From NCBI GenBank assembly GCA_026419785.1, contig JAODTK010003777.1, positions 329,439 through 393,438 on the forward strand: 64,000 nt of DNA, in the 5' to 3' direction. Of the stretch, positions 33,290 through 44,269 are shown piece by piece. The DNA comes from Sclerodactyla briareus. Lineage: Eukaryota; Echinodermata; Holothuroidea; Dendrochirotida; Sclerodactylidae. Position 1 is the first letter of the stretch. Every line of letters begins with the position of its first letter. A model generated the notes under the pieces. That model was given only the letters and a program-made list of their open reading frames with translations, did not search any database and was not told where the DNA came from. Both the position numbers and the translations under genes were made by a program.

Positions 33290-34150
33290 GGCCCACATAT
33301 TTGGTGTGCATTCGCTTCATGTTGCTGTGCCCCCGCTGATACGCCACTGTATGGGAACATGCCCTCTTGGTTCTCCTACACTGTTGAGGTTAGTTGCACT
33401 CGAGCCATGTTCAAATTGTATACTTATAAGTGTACGGGACCAGTTGGATTACCAGGATACGCCCCCCCCCCCCCGAGTCTTGGAGTTTTATCCGAGTTGA
33501 CTCGTATATGAGAGGAAGCGACTGCGCGCGGGGGGCGCTACACAAATCAGGCTGTTGGTGACCAAATATCCAGTATTTGGGGGGGGCACAAATTCCTGTC
33601 TTCTTTCCTATTTATAGTACAGTTTTCCGTCCTTTCGTTAGTCGATATTCTGCTCTCATTTCCCGGAAGTAGATACTTCCTTATTTTTGCCCACCGCCTG
33701 CCTACCGTATCTAACTAACCCAATTCCTTGATGCTCGAAATGAAAGCATGGTAGTGGGCGGTAACCAAGTCATTAATCCCTCAATCCCGCAACACACAAC
33801 GCACCTGCGCTCAGTGCACTGCATTCTGCGAACATATTCAACTCCTGTACAATCTTGGAATCTGTGCTGTCCTGGATTAATTCATATACTGAAATTTTAA
33901 GGCAGTTCCCTTTGCGAAGTTATGACTCATGAAGATACAGCGCAAAAATCAGACAGACGCCTTATTCGCGCGTAGCACGTGATTTTTCTCTTCAGAATAC
34001 TGATGATGAAAATGTCAAAATTCCCTCTTTTCGAGTTCACAGTGCAAAGCATAGCTCAAATTTTCAGTGGGGGGTGGGGGAGGTGGCGCTGAGGGGAAAC
34101 TTTTCATGGGGAGGGGGCGCCCCACCCCCGTTGATACGCCAATGATGCTT
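33290..34150. mobile_element. Cluster of oligo-G/C elements with TACGCCA ends
   Basis: TGATACGCCACTGTATG (33337), GATACGCCCC plus a C run (33457), GGGGGGGCACAAATT (about 33578), GGGGTGGGGGAGGTGGCGCT (34068) and CCCCGTTGATACGCCAATG (34124) suggest nested or broken copies of one small transposon family. Confidence 0.4.
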
Positions 34151-34960
34151 GTCAATTAGTAGAGGATAGCCCACGGTGTTGGTAACGTTAGGCCACTTAG
34201 ACTTATTGTTCATTAACCTGCTATTAAAGCAGACGATATGAGGAAGCCGCTACTAAAATTGAGGGGGCTGTCACTCTTAGTATATACCATGGTCAAATAT
34301 TACACGTATCGTCTGCATGGGACTTCGCTTGCCAATCCCAACAAGAGCACCAATGGTGCTGAGCTCAACCCGAAGAAATGCTCATAATATTTGACTTTAG
34401 AATGATCAACAAGGAGGTCATTATGACTTAGATAACTTTCATGTGAATGTTGTTTGTTTCTTCAGTTCCTTTGACCTATCCTATCATACGCACCGAGTTT
34501 AAGTTCATAAATAAAAATGTTAATAAATAAATAAATTAAAAGCCTGTACTACTTCTTCGGACCCAAATCCACTGCTTGCCCTTCTTATTAGATGGCCGTT
34601 GTATGGAGAATCTTTGAACGTTCTATGGCTGGAACAGGTCACACAGTATTGCAGTCCTCTACAATACTATCCCTCCTGTACAGTAGTGTGCGTTTACATT
34701 CAACACCAAGCTTGGCGCTTCATCAAGTTCTTTTATTCAGTTGAAAATAAAATAATGAAAAGCAAAATGCTGCATCAATGTGTTTGCCCCCCAACACAGG
34801 CTCACTCTAGCAACAATCACCTGTTTTGCTGCATTTTGAAAGAACGATCTTGTTGCTCGAATGTTTCTGAATCAGTCTCAATATAGACAAGTTTTCACAG
34901 CGCGCCGTCATAGAAATGGGCATGCAGGCATGATTGAAAAATCCGTACCCACTATGGAAT
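34151..34960. other. No supported gene content
   Basis: TAAATAAATAAATTAAAA near 34520 is the only repeat seen. A 95-codon plus frame at 34599-34886 is unassigned. Confidence 0.35.
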
Positions 34961-34963
34961 ATG

Positions 34964-35092
34964 GGGTTAGGCTAGTGTTGCCGGGATAGGGAGCAGATTA
35001 TGGGTGATTGGGTGAGTATCACTATCAGATTCGGGTTTGGGATTATAGAATTAGGGTTTTGAGGGCGTTTAGGGTTTATGGTAAGGGTTAAT
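34964..35092 (+). repeat. Degenerate telomere-like TTAGGG stretch
   Basis: GGGGTTAGG, GGGTTTGGG, TTAGGGTTTTGAGGG, TTTAGGGTTT and AAGGGTTAA recur without a regular period. It lies 390 bases before the minisatellite. Confidence 0.35.
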
Positions 35093-35482
35093 CTAAAAGG
35101 GATGGGTATGAATTATATATACTGGAATTGTACCATACAAAAGAAACGCTGCTTAAATTATCACACTGAACGAAGTCTAAGTTAGATACACTCATACATG
35201 CACTAATAGACCGCATAAGCAGGAACAATCCCGCAACAAACCAATTTGAAAGACCAACCACCTCCATTTCAACCACCTAGGACATTTCGGACAACCATAG
35301 CGACATTTCGGCCACATCGCAATTAGTCGACATTAATATGGAGATTATTTTAATAATGTCATTAAAAAAAGTTCTACGGAAAGGGAGTTTCTCAGAGGGG
35401 AAAAAAACGGCTGTGATGCTGAAAAATATAACGTGAGAAGATTTTCGGATTTGGCAAACCAGTTCAGTAGCAAATTCAGTAG

Positions 35483-36817
35483 CGCCAGGCAGGAGGTCGG
35501 TATTACGGAATGAATGAAAGGGGATAAGGATGTATGGGAACGCTAGGCAAGTGCCGGTATTACGGAATGAATATAGGGGATAGGATGTATGGGAACGCAG
35601 GCAAGTGCCGGTATACGGAATGAATAATAGGGGATAAGGATGTATGGGAACGCCAGGCAAGTGCCGGTATTACTGAATGAATAATAGGGATACGGATGTA
35701 TGGGAACGCCAGGCAAGTGCCGGTATTACGGAATGAATATTAGGGATAAGGATGTATGGGAACGCTAGGCAAGTGCCGGTATTACGGAATGAATAATAGG
35801 GGATAAGGATGTATGGGAAAGCCAGGCAAGTGCCGGTATTACGGAATGAATAATAGGGGATAAGGATGTATGGGAACGCTAGGCAAGTGCGGTATTACGG
35901 AATGAATATTGGGGATAAGGATGTATGGGAACGCCAGGCAAGTGCCGTATTACGGAATGAATAATAGGGGATAAGGATTATGGGAACGCTAGGCAAGTGG
36001 CGGTATTACGGAATGAATAATAGGGGATAGGATGTATGGGAACGCCAGGCAAGTGGCCGGTATTACGGAAAGAATAATAGGGGATAGGATGTATGGGAAC
36101 GCTAGGCAAGTGCCGGTATTACGGAATGAAAAATAGGGGATAAGGATTATGGGAACGCCAGCAAGTGCCGGTATTACGGAATGAATAATAGGGGATAAGG
36201 ATGTATGGGAACGCAGGCAAGTGCCGGTATTACTGAATGAATAATAGGGGATAGGATGTATGGGAACGCCAGGCAAGTGCCGGTATTACGGACTGAATAA
36301 TAGGGGATAAGGATGTATGGGAACGCCAGGCAGTGCCGGTATTACGGAATGAATATTAGGGATAAGGATTATGGGAACGCCAGGCAGTGCCGTATTACGG
36401 AATGAATATTAGGGATAAGGATGTATGGGAACGCTAGGCAAGTGGCGGTATTACGGAATGAATAATAGGGGAGAAGGATGTATGGGAAAGCCAGGCAAGT
36501 GCCGGTATTACTGAATGAATAATAGGGGATAAGGATGTATGGGAAAGCCAGGCAAGTGCCGGTATTAAGGAATGAATAATAGGGGAGAAGGATGTATGGG
36601 AACGCCAGGCAAGTGCCGGTATTACGGATGAATAATAGGGGATAAGGATGTATGGGAACGCTAGGCAAGTGCCGGTATTACGGAATGAATAATAGGGGAT
36701 AAGGATGTATGGGAACGCCAGGCATTGCCGGTATTACGGAATGAATAATAGGGGATAAGGATGTATGGGAACGCCAGGCAAGTGCCGGTATTACGGAATG
36801 AATAATAGGGGATAAGA
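35483..36817. repeat. Minisatellite, 57-bp unit, about 23 copies
   Basis: The unit runs AGGCAAGTGCCGGTATTACG, GAATGAATAATAGGGGATAA, GGATGTATGGGAACGCC (57 bases). Variants include GCTAGG against GCCAGG at the junction, GAAAGCC, and AATATT for AATAAT. Many units are 55 or 56 bases through loss of a single base in GG, AA or CC pairs. Because 57 is 19 codons, both strands show periodic open frames, which are not genes. Confidence 0.97.
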
Positions 36818-37269
36818 TGGTATATGTATAGATGTGTATGTTGGTTCTTATATTTTATGGGCAGGCGGGCAAAACATCCAGGGTGGTTGGCCGAAGCGTC
36901 CATGGATACAGGTTTAGCTTCAATGGTACTTGGCTGAAACGGTTGTTGGCCAAAACTTCTGGGAAGCAGTAGGGTTGAACCCTAGACATACCCTAGATGT
37001 CAACCCAAATAAATAGTTTGAGCCCTTCAGTATCCCTGGCCTATCTACTGTCACTCAACAAGGACTAATACGCCCATGTAACACTGTCTTTTATTCGAAG
37101 TGTAGATGTAAGTGAATTCGAATTCCTAATCATGTTGAGCGGCTTCTTTCCGGTTGGCAATTCCCAGACTCTGGATCGTCCCTCTGTCCCGCTTTTTGGA
37201 AAAATTCTGTATTATTTTAGTATTATTTAGACATTCTGTATTATTTTGTAAACGTTTGCTTATAGCTTG

Positions 37270-37560
37270 TTCGAAAAGATGTTTCAAGAGGTACAAGGCG
37301 ATCGCCCCCAGTGTCCCGCCTTGTTGCGCGATCGATGGTTTCCTTCCATTAGGCCACATGCAAACAATTACAAGGACATTCCATGTCTTGCTTCCAAGAT
37401 TCTTGTATTCGGATTTAACAGAAACAGCTTAATAACCAGTAAACACTGTCACAATTACTAAGAACTGATTGACCATGTCTACCGAAAGTAGTATAAGTTT
37501 TGTGGAAATATGACTGAAATTGCCTAATTATGCAATTAATACACATTTTGAAACTGTCCA
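37270..37560 (+). repeat. Dispersed family C2 copy
   Basis: ACAAGGCGATCGCCCCCAGT, TTGTTGCGCGATC, CATGCAAACAATTACAAGG, TTTAACAGAAACAGCTTAAT match the minus-strand copy at 24036-24290. Confidence 0.7.
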
Positions 37561-37990
37561 TTGCCCATTTTCCTCAGTTCACATATTCCGACCAAAGGTG
37601 GCCACACTCAACACATTTCATGGAATCCAACCAACTTGAAAATTTGCATGGATGAAGCACAATTATTTCACATTTAATAACCCCCAATGACTCGAATCAA
37701 TGTTAGAAACTTTTGAATAAACTATGCAAAATAAATAACTAAAAATGTTTGGAGGGGAAAGATTGATTCATACTACCAATTTTCATGGAATCCGGCAACC
37801 TTAGAATTACGCATAATTTGCAAATTAGACATGTTTGAATGCCTCCAGTGACCTGAATCCATGATAATACAAATTGTAACTGAAGGTTAATCATACCCAC
37901 CAGGTTTTCATGAAAATCCAACCAACTTCAAGTTTTCATAAATTATGCAAATTAGACAACCTAATTAGTATATTTCGCTGAAAAATCTAA
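37561..37990 (-). repeat. Dispersed family C1 copy
   Basis: Two or three repeats of TTTCATGRAATCCRRCMAAC, GCATAATTTGCAAATTAGAC and CTCCAGTGACCTGAATC, shared with 23705-24035 and 61920-62130. Confidence 0.6.
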
Positions 37991-40720
37991 TCAGTTTAAA
38001 ACCTTATAAGCCTCCACCTATGTGTCAAAACAAGTCACATAGGCACTTCGGTTCATACGTACATCTTGCTAACGATCCTAAAACAATGACGTCTCTCAAA
38101 TATTTAAAATGAGAGAATACAAAAGGCTCTTCCTTTTCTGGCCATAAGTCATTTTGTCGTGGATTATGCCTGTCATATACATATTGCTGAATATGGTCTT
38201 TTTTGTTTGGACTGTTTTCCGATAGAAAGATAAATAAACTAAAAAGCCACTAATCCCCTATCCTCGATAATTTACAAACTCAGACGATCAACGTGTTTTA
38301 ATTTTTACTTGGCCTTGGCTCAGTCACACTCACGTCGATCATCGTGAAATTGGAAGTTTCTAATCCCAGGCTATTTACTTGTTAGCTAAATTGAGAAGAG
38401 GGAAGTCGGAAGAATAGAGTGCAATTATTTCCTAATTTTTTGACAAGGTGGCGAGCGTCTCACATGGGAAGATCCACCCGGCCACTAATTGCAGATGGCT
38501 GACCTAGCCCTGACAGACTGATACAAGTAAAATTATTGAGGTTAGTGCAGTCCTGCTACACATTGACGGTACCGACCATTACCGACTTGTACTGACTGTA
38601 CCATCAGGTGCTATGAAGGTGCCTATGTGTGTACATGGAGGTGGGCCTACAGTGTGAAAATCTTTCTCATCTATGTATTTCAAGAATACGTTTTTCGCAT
38701 GATCGCAAAAGCACCAAGATATTTCTCTCACTATTATTTTGGATAATAAGTTTCACTGAATATTACAATTTTCCCGCTATTTGAAGATTCCACCATCGCT
38801 TTTACTTGTGAGTGAGGTCGACTTGTTTCTGGCACCATATAATAACATGATAGCACAGAAGTTTCACGTGCATATGATCATGCGTTCGCATGCCAGACAA
38901 GCGCAGCCAAAAAAGCCACTAGCCAAACCTACACAATCCGGTAACAATGAAACATCTCAACAGCCCTTGGCTAGGCCCAACTATCTTAAATCGATAGCCT
39001 AAACATGTTCAAAACTGTGAATTCAGGCACCCTCATCGTACCGGATGACTGCTGATATATCATGGTATACATTGGTCTGGTATCCTATTTGAGGTTTCCA
39101 ATGTATAACATGGATTGGTTAGAAGATTCATTCAAAATATCGACGCGGACCGTTCCGATACTCACCCTCTTCAAAGCACGCGGCTGTAGGTTGACCTATA
39201 TACTAGATACCCATAACTATTATGCTATAGGCCCGAGGCTATGGGTGTACGTCATGCTACGAGCCCCTGTGGCTCTCAAACCTTGCTGCAAAGTATGCTC
39301 CAAAATCCTTGCTTTCAAGGGTCTGTTGATCGCCGCTTTCGGCAACTTCTAGGATTTCCGATCTCTAATATATTCATTCTGCACTACACATCTCAAATTA
39401 AGAGAAGTAATTCTATGGTACAACTAGAAATACCGAGTGTCACTTTCGGCTGTCTGCGCGAATCGCTCGGTCCATATGTGGTCGGAATTGGCACTTCCGT
39501 GGGTTGCAGGTCATGTTACATAATATCCACATTAACAGCAGATGACGAGATCACATCTCCGTGATTATTAGAGAAATGAAAAGGATTCATGGAAAATGTC
39601 AACTTGTTGCATGAAATTACCTTAAACTACTCATATAACATTACATGTGAATTTTTTGAACCTGTTATGGAGAAGCCTTTTCGAGGAAACATTATAATGC
39701 AATTTGATAACATTCAATCCTCTTCATAGCAGAAATGCAATTTTGGTAGATTTGAACAAAATCGTCCCTTTATTCCTCTTAATGACCTTCGACCTTCACA
39801 AGTACATATATCCGAAGGATCAATGACATTTTTTCCAGTTTGGTCCAATCCTCAACTATGACCGTTTAGGGTCCTATAATACTTCTTTCACTAATTGTTA
39901 CTGTTTTAACTCTAATCTGACTATCACAGGGTAAGAATGTCCTAATGGTCATGATCTTTATGTCCAAGTTTTAGTCACATCAATCAAAGATTGAATCAAT
40001 TGCAGTCAAAAAAGACAATTGTGGCAGCAAAAATTCCAATTGTGGACACAACGGAAGTATTAGATAATATGGATAGATAATAGATATAATGACGGGCGAT
40101 CACAATAGCTCAGCCAGCATGAGGATCCTGCTCATGACAATTAGGTAACGTAGATGTCAATCATCTAGCAACCGGGCTGGATATGGATGACCGCAACCCT
40201 AAATGAATCGCCCCTTTTTGGTCATAAAGTATTTATAGAAACCTTTTAACTATTTTCTAACTCTAACAATACCGAATGATAATTTATTCAAGATGTTTCA
40301 TCCGAAGCCTGAAATGAACGCAAAGCCGATGTTTTAGCTCTGCGCAGGCCTATTGTTCAGCTGTTTGGTATCGCCAAAAATCGGAATCTTTCGAATTGAA
40401 AATAAAATAAGAATATCCATTCATCGTGTGTCCCAATTTGGTTGGAAGTTGTCGTAACGATTCCAGATCGATAAGTAGAGTGATTTTACTGCAGGTATGG
40501 TTGTTTCTCATAATTTTAGGGTAAAAGAAATGGAAAGATTGCGCATCATCGTGACTTCGCACCGCCCACTAGTCCCTCCCATGCTTAAGTCGACAGGCGC
40601 CGAACGAAGTCGCACAGTCGTTTGTTTTAGGCGAATCACCGCTTGGTTAGAGTTTCATCCTGCACATTATGAGTGAAAGGGGCTGATACGAGGTGAGTCA
40701 AACGACTGTTTCAACAGGCT
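37991..40720. other. No supported gene content
   Basis: Open frames at 38781-39002, 39062-39352 and 39241-39564 (plus) are unassigned and lack splice pairs. No repeats stand out apart from a TAGATAATAGATAATA-like stretch near 40055-40090. Confidence 0.35.
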
Positions 40721-40727
40721 ACAGTGG

Positions 40728-41015
40728 CGTGCCCATGGGGGGGGGGGGTGGAGGGGTAGGGGGGTGGGGTGTCATAACCTCCCCCATTACCCAAATGATC
40801 AATAAAGTTTAACACAAAACTTATTTTTGTCAGTTCATAGAGGTTTGCAGCTTCTACTTACAATATTGCAGCAGCATGTGTCTAGGGGCCCATAAATTGG
40901 ACTTATTTTTCATAGGGAGGGTGAGACTATCCATGAGGGCGCACTTCCTTTGGGTCTGAATCCCCCCCCCCCTCCAAAGAAAAAAATTCTCGTCCGCGCC
41001 TGAGGCTAAGTACTA
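40728..41015. mobile_element. Oligo-G element, CAGTGGCGTGCC start
   Basis: ACAGTGGCGTGCCCATGG then G10, GGGGTGGGGTGTCATAACCT, TTTGCAGCTTCTACTTACAA and CATAGGGAGGGTGAGACTAT, ending near C10 and CGTCCGCGCCTGAGG. The middle part matches 11960-12110. Confidence 0.5.
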
Positions 41016-41820
41016 CTGTCCAAATGTGGAGTAGGATGCTGTGTCTCCTGTATGTAGCAAAATTATTATTTCGGGACCAAGCCCTTAGGCCTAAGAAAAA
41101 AATCAAACATCTATGTATGGCGTTTAACCTTACAGTGCCCAAGATAACCATATTGTACATTGCAAACTTGATATCAGTGCAAAACGTTTACACTATAGGC
41201 CTATATCGCTAAGCGCTATACCTGTGGCAATGCTACTGACTGGTAATCAGCATGCATAGTGAACAATTTTAGCACTATCGCAATGTGTCAGGGAATCACT
41301 AGACACATTGTGTTCATGTTATACTCTCGTCCGACTCGTCACCCTGTTGTATAATCAGTGCTAGAGTGATATCTTCCAATTCAGAACCAACACATCGCAG
41401 TTTTCGTACATTGTATTGAAGCTTGTTGTGTTTGTTTTAGACTGCCTTCGTTGCCTTATCGGGTAAACAAAAAACAGTTAATCACCAATCGGAGGTCGAA
41501 CTTTGAACCAATACCATGAAAACACGAACGGAAATCTATACGAACTAGCTTGTATAATCTGCTGACCATGTAGGGAAGACGTGTGCATGGTACTTAGTTT
41601 CGGCGGCTTATTTGGTGGGCCAATTTATCATACAGTACCTACATCACCGGTGTAAAGGAACTTAGCCTACATGTGCATTTCCAGGAGAGGGGTATTCGTC
41701 CATCCTGTACCATATATTAAGTGGTGGGCCCTTTTTTTTTTTTCCCGAAAGTCGCGTTCCAGAAGTACCCCTGTACGTGCTATTCACTGTTCGTAATTTC
41801 CTATTCAGTTTTTTTATTTT
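41016..41820. other. No supported gene content
   Basis: Contains two TAGGCCTA words (about 41087 and 41199) and T12 near 41732. No exon found. Confidence 0.35.
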
Positions 41821-41929
41821 TTATGTAATGTATGTAATGTATGTAATGTATGTAATGTATGTAATGTATGTAATGTATGTATGGATGTATGTTATGTAGT
41901 GAGTCTGTATGTATGTATGCGTGTGTGTG
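41821..41929. repeat. TATGTAATG (9-bp) tandem repeat and TGTATG microsatellite
   Basis: Six units of TATGTAATG pass into TATG/GTGT repeats that abut the tail of the SINE-B element. Confidence 0.9.
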
Positions 41930-42348
41930 TTTCGTTTAGTTTAGTTTATTAGGAAAGGGTAAGGAGGTCACTGAACAACGCCGCCCGTCGGTGCAACTCC
42001 AAAAAACAGTGTTCAGTTGTTGGCAACCCCGTTGAGGTTTCCTTTCCGCTGTAATAAGAAGGTAAAACGTATGACTGTTATACTGTTCCCATAAGGAATG
42101 AAAATTAGGAGCATAGCTGTGAACAGCTCCTACTGTTCGGGGGAATGATCCCGCACCTCGCACGAACCCACCTTTGTTAAGGTCATACGAGGGGCTAGCG
42201 CTTGCCTGAACAGCAGTTTACCTCCCCGGCCCAGTTTCTGGTGCTGAGCTCCTAGCAAGAGACAACAGGTTCTTTGGTATGACCGACCTGGATTCGACCC
42301 GATCTACTGGATGGAAGGCCGACGCTCTACCACCGTCCCCCCCATTCA
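41930..42348 (-). mobile_element. SINE family B, full-length copy
   Basis: The minus-strand head resembles a tRNA: A box GGTGGTAGAGCGTCGG, then CCTTCCATCCAGTAG and B box GGGTCGAATCC (42285-42345). A body of about 330 bases follows, ending ACACTGTTTTTTGGAGTTGC, CTTACCC and AATAAACTAAACTAAACG, after which the microsatellite starts. Head and tail occur separately at 24430-24582 and 1144-1230. The tRNA acceptor stem does not pair, so it is not a functional tRNA gene. Confidence 0.8.
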
Positions 42349-42805
42349 GCAGGTTCCATTGTTGACATTAGATCTAGGCCATGAATCAATCAACATGAAT
42401 TGTCCAACTGCTAGTTTTGGTGCAAATTCCAACAACAGAAAAGAACCGCAGCAAATATTAAGGAGAAGCTGCTCGAATTCCACCCCGAGAAAAGTTACCC
42501 ATGTTATTTGACCGTTTTTTGGATCCTAATACCGGTGACATAAATAGCAATAATAAAGAGATATCGCATGTTGTGATAGATATTCTCCCTCTGTTTTAAT
42601 ATGCCCGGCCCACATAATTAAAACCACACGAATACTAAATACTAAGGAATACTAAGGCTTTAGCTCGTTAGTCATGTTGAGTACCAATAGTATAAGGCAC
42701 ATGGCTAGTAGTCCTTTAGTCTCGGTCGTTAGACGTTAATACTTAGATGCAGGCAGTCCGAATCATTCTAAGGGCAACTTACGAGGGTTGTGACGAAGAG
42801 CGAGA
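42349..42805. other. No supported gene content
   Basis: AATACTAAATACTAAGGAATACTAAGG near 42632 (given as three ATACTAA words) is a short local repeat. No exon found. Confidence 0.35.
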
Positions 42806-43242
42806 GAATGGCAGAGTGGTATCAGTTACGCTTTGCAACGAACATTCGAATTCCAACAGTCATCGGACGTTCTTCTGTAGGTGGCTGTACTTGCAGTTGC
42901 TATGCTTCATGGTTCCACAGTAATGCAGGGACTTTCTGGGCACGGTTTTTTACGGGATATTGGGAAAAGTCTCATCGGCGGCTGTGAGCAGCACGTTGAA
43001 CTTAACTTTCGCTCCTCCAGGTTCCACAAAAGTGGTCAGGTCCGGGGATGATTGACGTTCTTTCGGATTTAGAACGTGGAAATGGAGGGTTGGAGGATAC
43101 ACCCTGTCGCGATATCATCTGAACACTAGTCGAGAAGAGAAGGCGAGTTTTTCGCCGGTGCTCATCCATGATCAATACGGCCAGGATTCCATGATAAGTC
43201 TCACTTGACTTCCTGAACCCGTATCATTCAAATCAAATCAAC
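42806..43242 (+). mobile_element. SINE family A, full-length copy
   Basis: The tRNA-like head has A box GGCAGAGTGGTATCAG and B box ATTCGAATTCC (42844-42854). The body contains GGTGGCTGTACTTGCAGTTG, TTTCGCTCCTCCAGGTTCC and TTCTTTCGGATTT. The 3' end is CGCCGGTGCTCATCC, ATCAATACGGCCAGGATTCC, TGACTTCCTGAACCC, and the tail is CAAATCAAATCAA. The same order is found at 52717-53196. The minus strand carries a misleading open frame (EPGGAKVKFNVLLTAADETF) shared with the other copy, which is repeat sequence rather than a gene. Confidence 0.85.
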
Positions 43243-43300
43243 TCGAAGACTATTTCCTGGGAATCATGAGGAGTTGAACTACAGTTGTCTCTAATTTCAG

Positions 43301-43456
43301 AGGCACTTTTTTCCAGAGAATACATCGTTGTTGACCTCTTCTTCATCAGAATCAAATGTAGTACATCGAGATCCGTTCTCATCCGACACGAAGCTTGAAA
43401 AAACGCATACTTGCAATTTGACCTCGAATGACCTCAATATTTGTCCGCGAAACTAG
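43301..43456 (+). CDS. Candidate Ser-rich terminal exon, family unknown
   Basis: An acceptor with a good tract (GTTGTCTCTAATTTCAG) is followed by a phase-0 frame of 51 codons ending in TAG. It begins RHFFPENTSLLTSSSSESNV and then VHRDPFSSDTKLEKTHT. No domain or signal is recognised, and no partner exon is identified upstream. A chance open frame of this length after an acceptor is not rare, perhaps one in ten per frame, so this stays tentative. Confidence 0.28.
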   Translation, partial: RHFFPENTSLLTSSSSESNVVHRDPFSSDTKLEKTHTCNLTSNDLNICPRN

Positions 43457-43885
43457 ATATTGTAGTACCACATCCATTAAGTGAACCGAAAAACATTGGA
43501 AAATCGCAGAATTATGCGAGTCAGTGGAACCCTAGTCGACTGAGTCCGAGTGGGTACGCGCCCACTTTCGAACCTATCCGTGATTTCTCTATGGTAGGCA
43601 CATATACCAAGTGCGGTCGCGCGGTCATTGTCAGGAATGTGTTGATAGTTACAGAGTCATATTGATGGCACCTTGGCCATTATGACCACACTACACACTA
43701 CATCCACAGCTAGATGTAACCTCTCTCCGTGATGATTCCATTGCTTACAGTACCTGTTGCGTGATCCGCCGTAGTCAATCCACCATGAACGATAACCTGC
43801 TGTCACAAAAAGAGGTTGGACCGAGTTGACCCCCTCTCTACCTTATATGGCCATATCAACGTGCACGACGGACTAGTACTGAGAA

Positions 43886-44261
43886 ATGTCGAGTACAAAC
43901 GAACCGTCAGCAGAGTCTGGACCATTAGACCCTGTGTCTGATAGTGTAGTAATCGACCTTCATAATGAGAACTGCGGAGACTCCCGGAGCCAGTGGGTTA
44001 CCGACCACCGGGAGTTACCCAGTACCGCTACAAGTGGACGCTATAATCACAGAACTGGAGGTCGACGGGCAGGTGGCCCAACTCTCAGCGAATCCACAGG
44101 AAATGACGCTGATCTTTTTCATTCTCCCGACTTATGAGGAGAGTCAAAATGAGCAGATAAACATTCACGGAGAACTGCCTCCGCCATATGATGAATCGAC
44201 TGCAGCCCCGTATACTGGAGCACGGGAGGAGTAACCGAGAGAAGCAGTAGGCCAAGGAGGG
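43886..44261 (+). CDS. Candidate first exon, acidic protein with PPxY-type motifs, one frame break
   Basis: ATG at 43886 opens MSSTNEPSAESGPLDPVSDS and VVIDLHNENCG. A second, overlapping frame from 43965 reads LPTTGSYPVPLQVDAIITEL and ends LPTYEESQNEQINIHGE, LPPPYDESTAAPYTGAREE, then TAA at 44232. A perfect donor (GGAGGG then GTAAGT) follows at 44262. PPPY and LPTY motifs bind WW domains of Nedd4-type ubiquitin ligases in many membrane-adaptor proteins, for example LITAF-like, NDFIP and arrestin-domain proteins. That role is an analogy. The two frames probably belong to one product split by an indel. A LITAF-type zinc domain was looked for downstream and not seen. Confidence 0.4.
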
Positions 44262-44269
44262 GTAAGTTG

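Noticed and set aside
35277-36903. Several 80-127 codon minus-strand frames with a repeating FPYILIPYYSFRNTG motif
   Set aside because: They are products of the 57-bp minisatellite, whose period is divisible by three. Indels break them repeatedly.
42280-42348. tRNA gene on the minus strand
   Set aside because: A and B boxes are present, but the acceptor stem does not pair and a repeated body follows. It is a SINE head.
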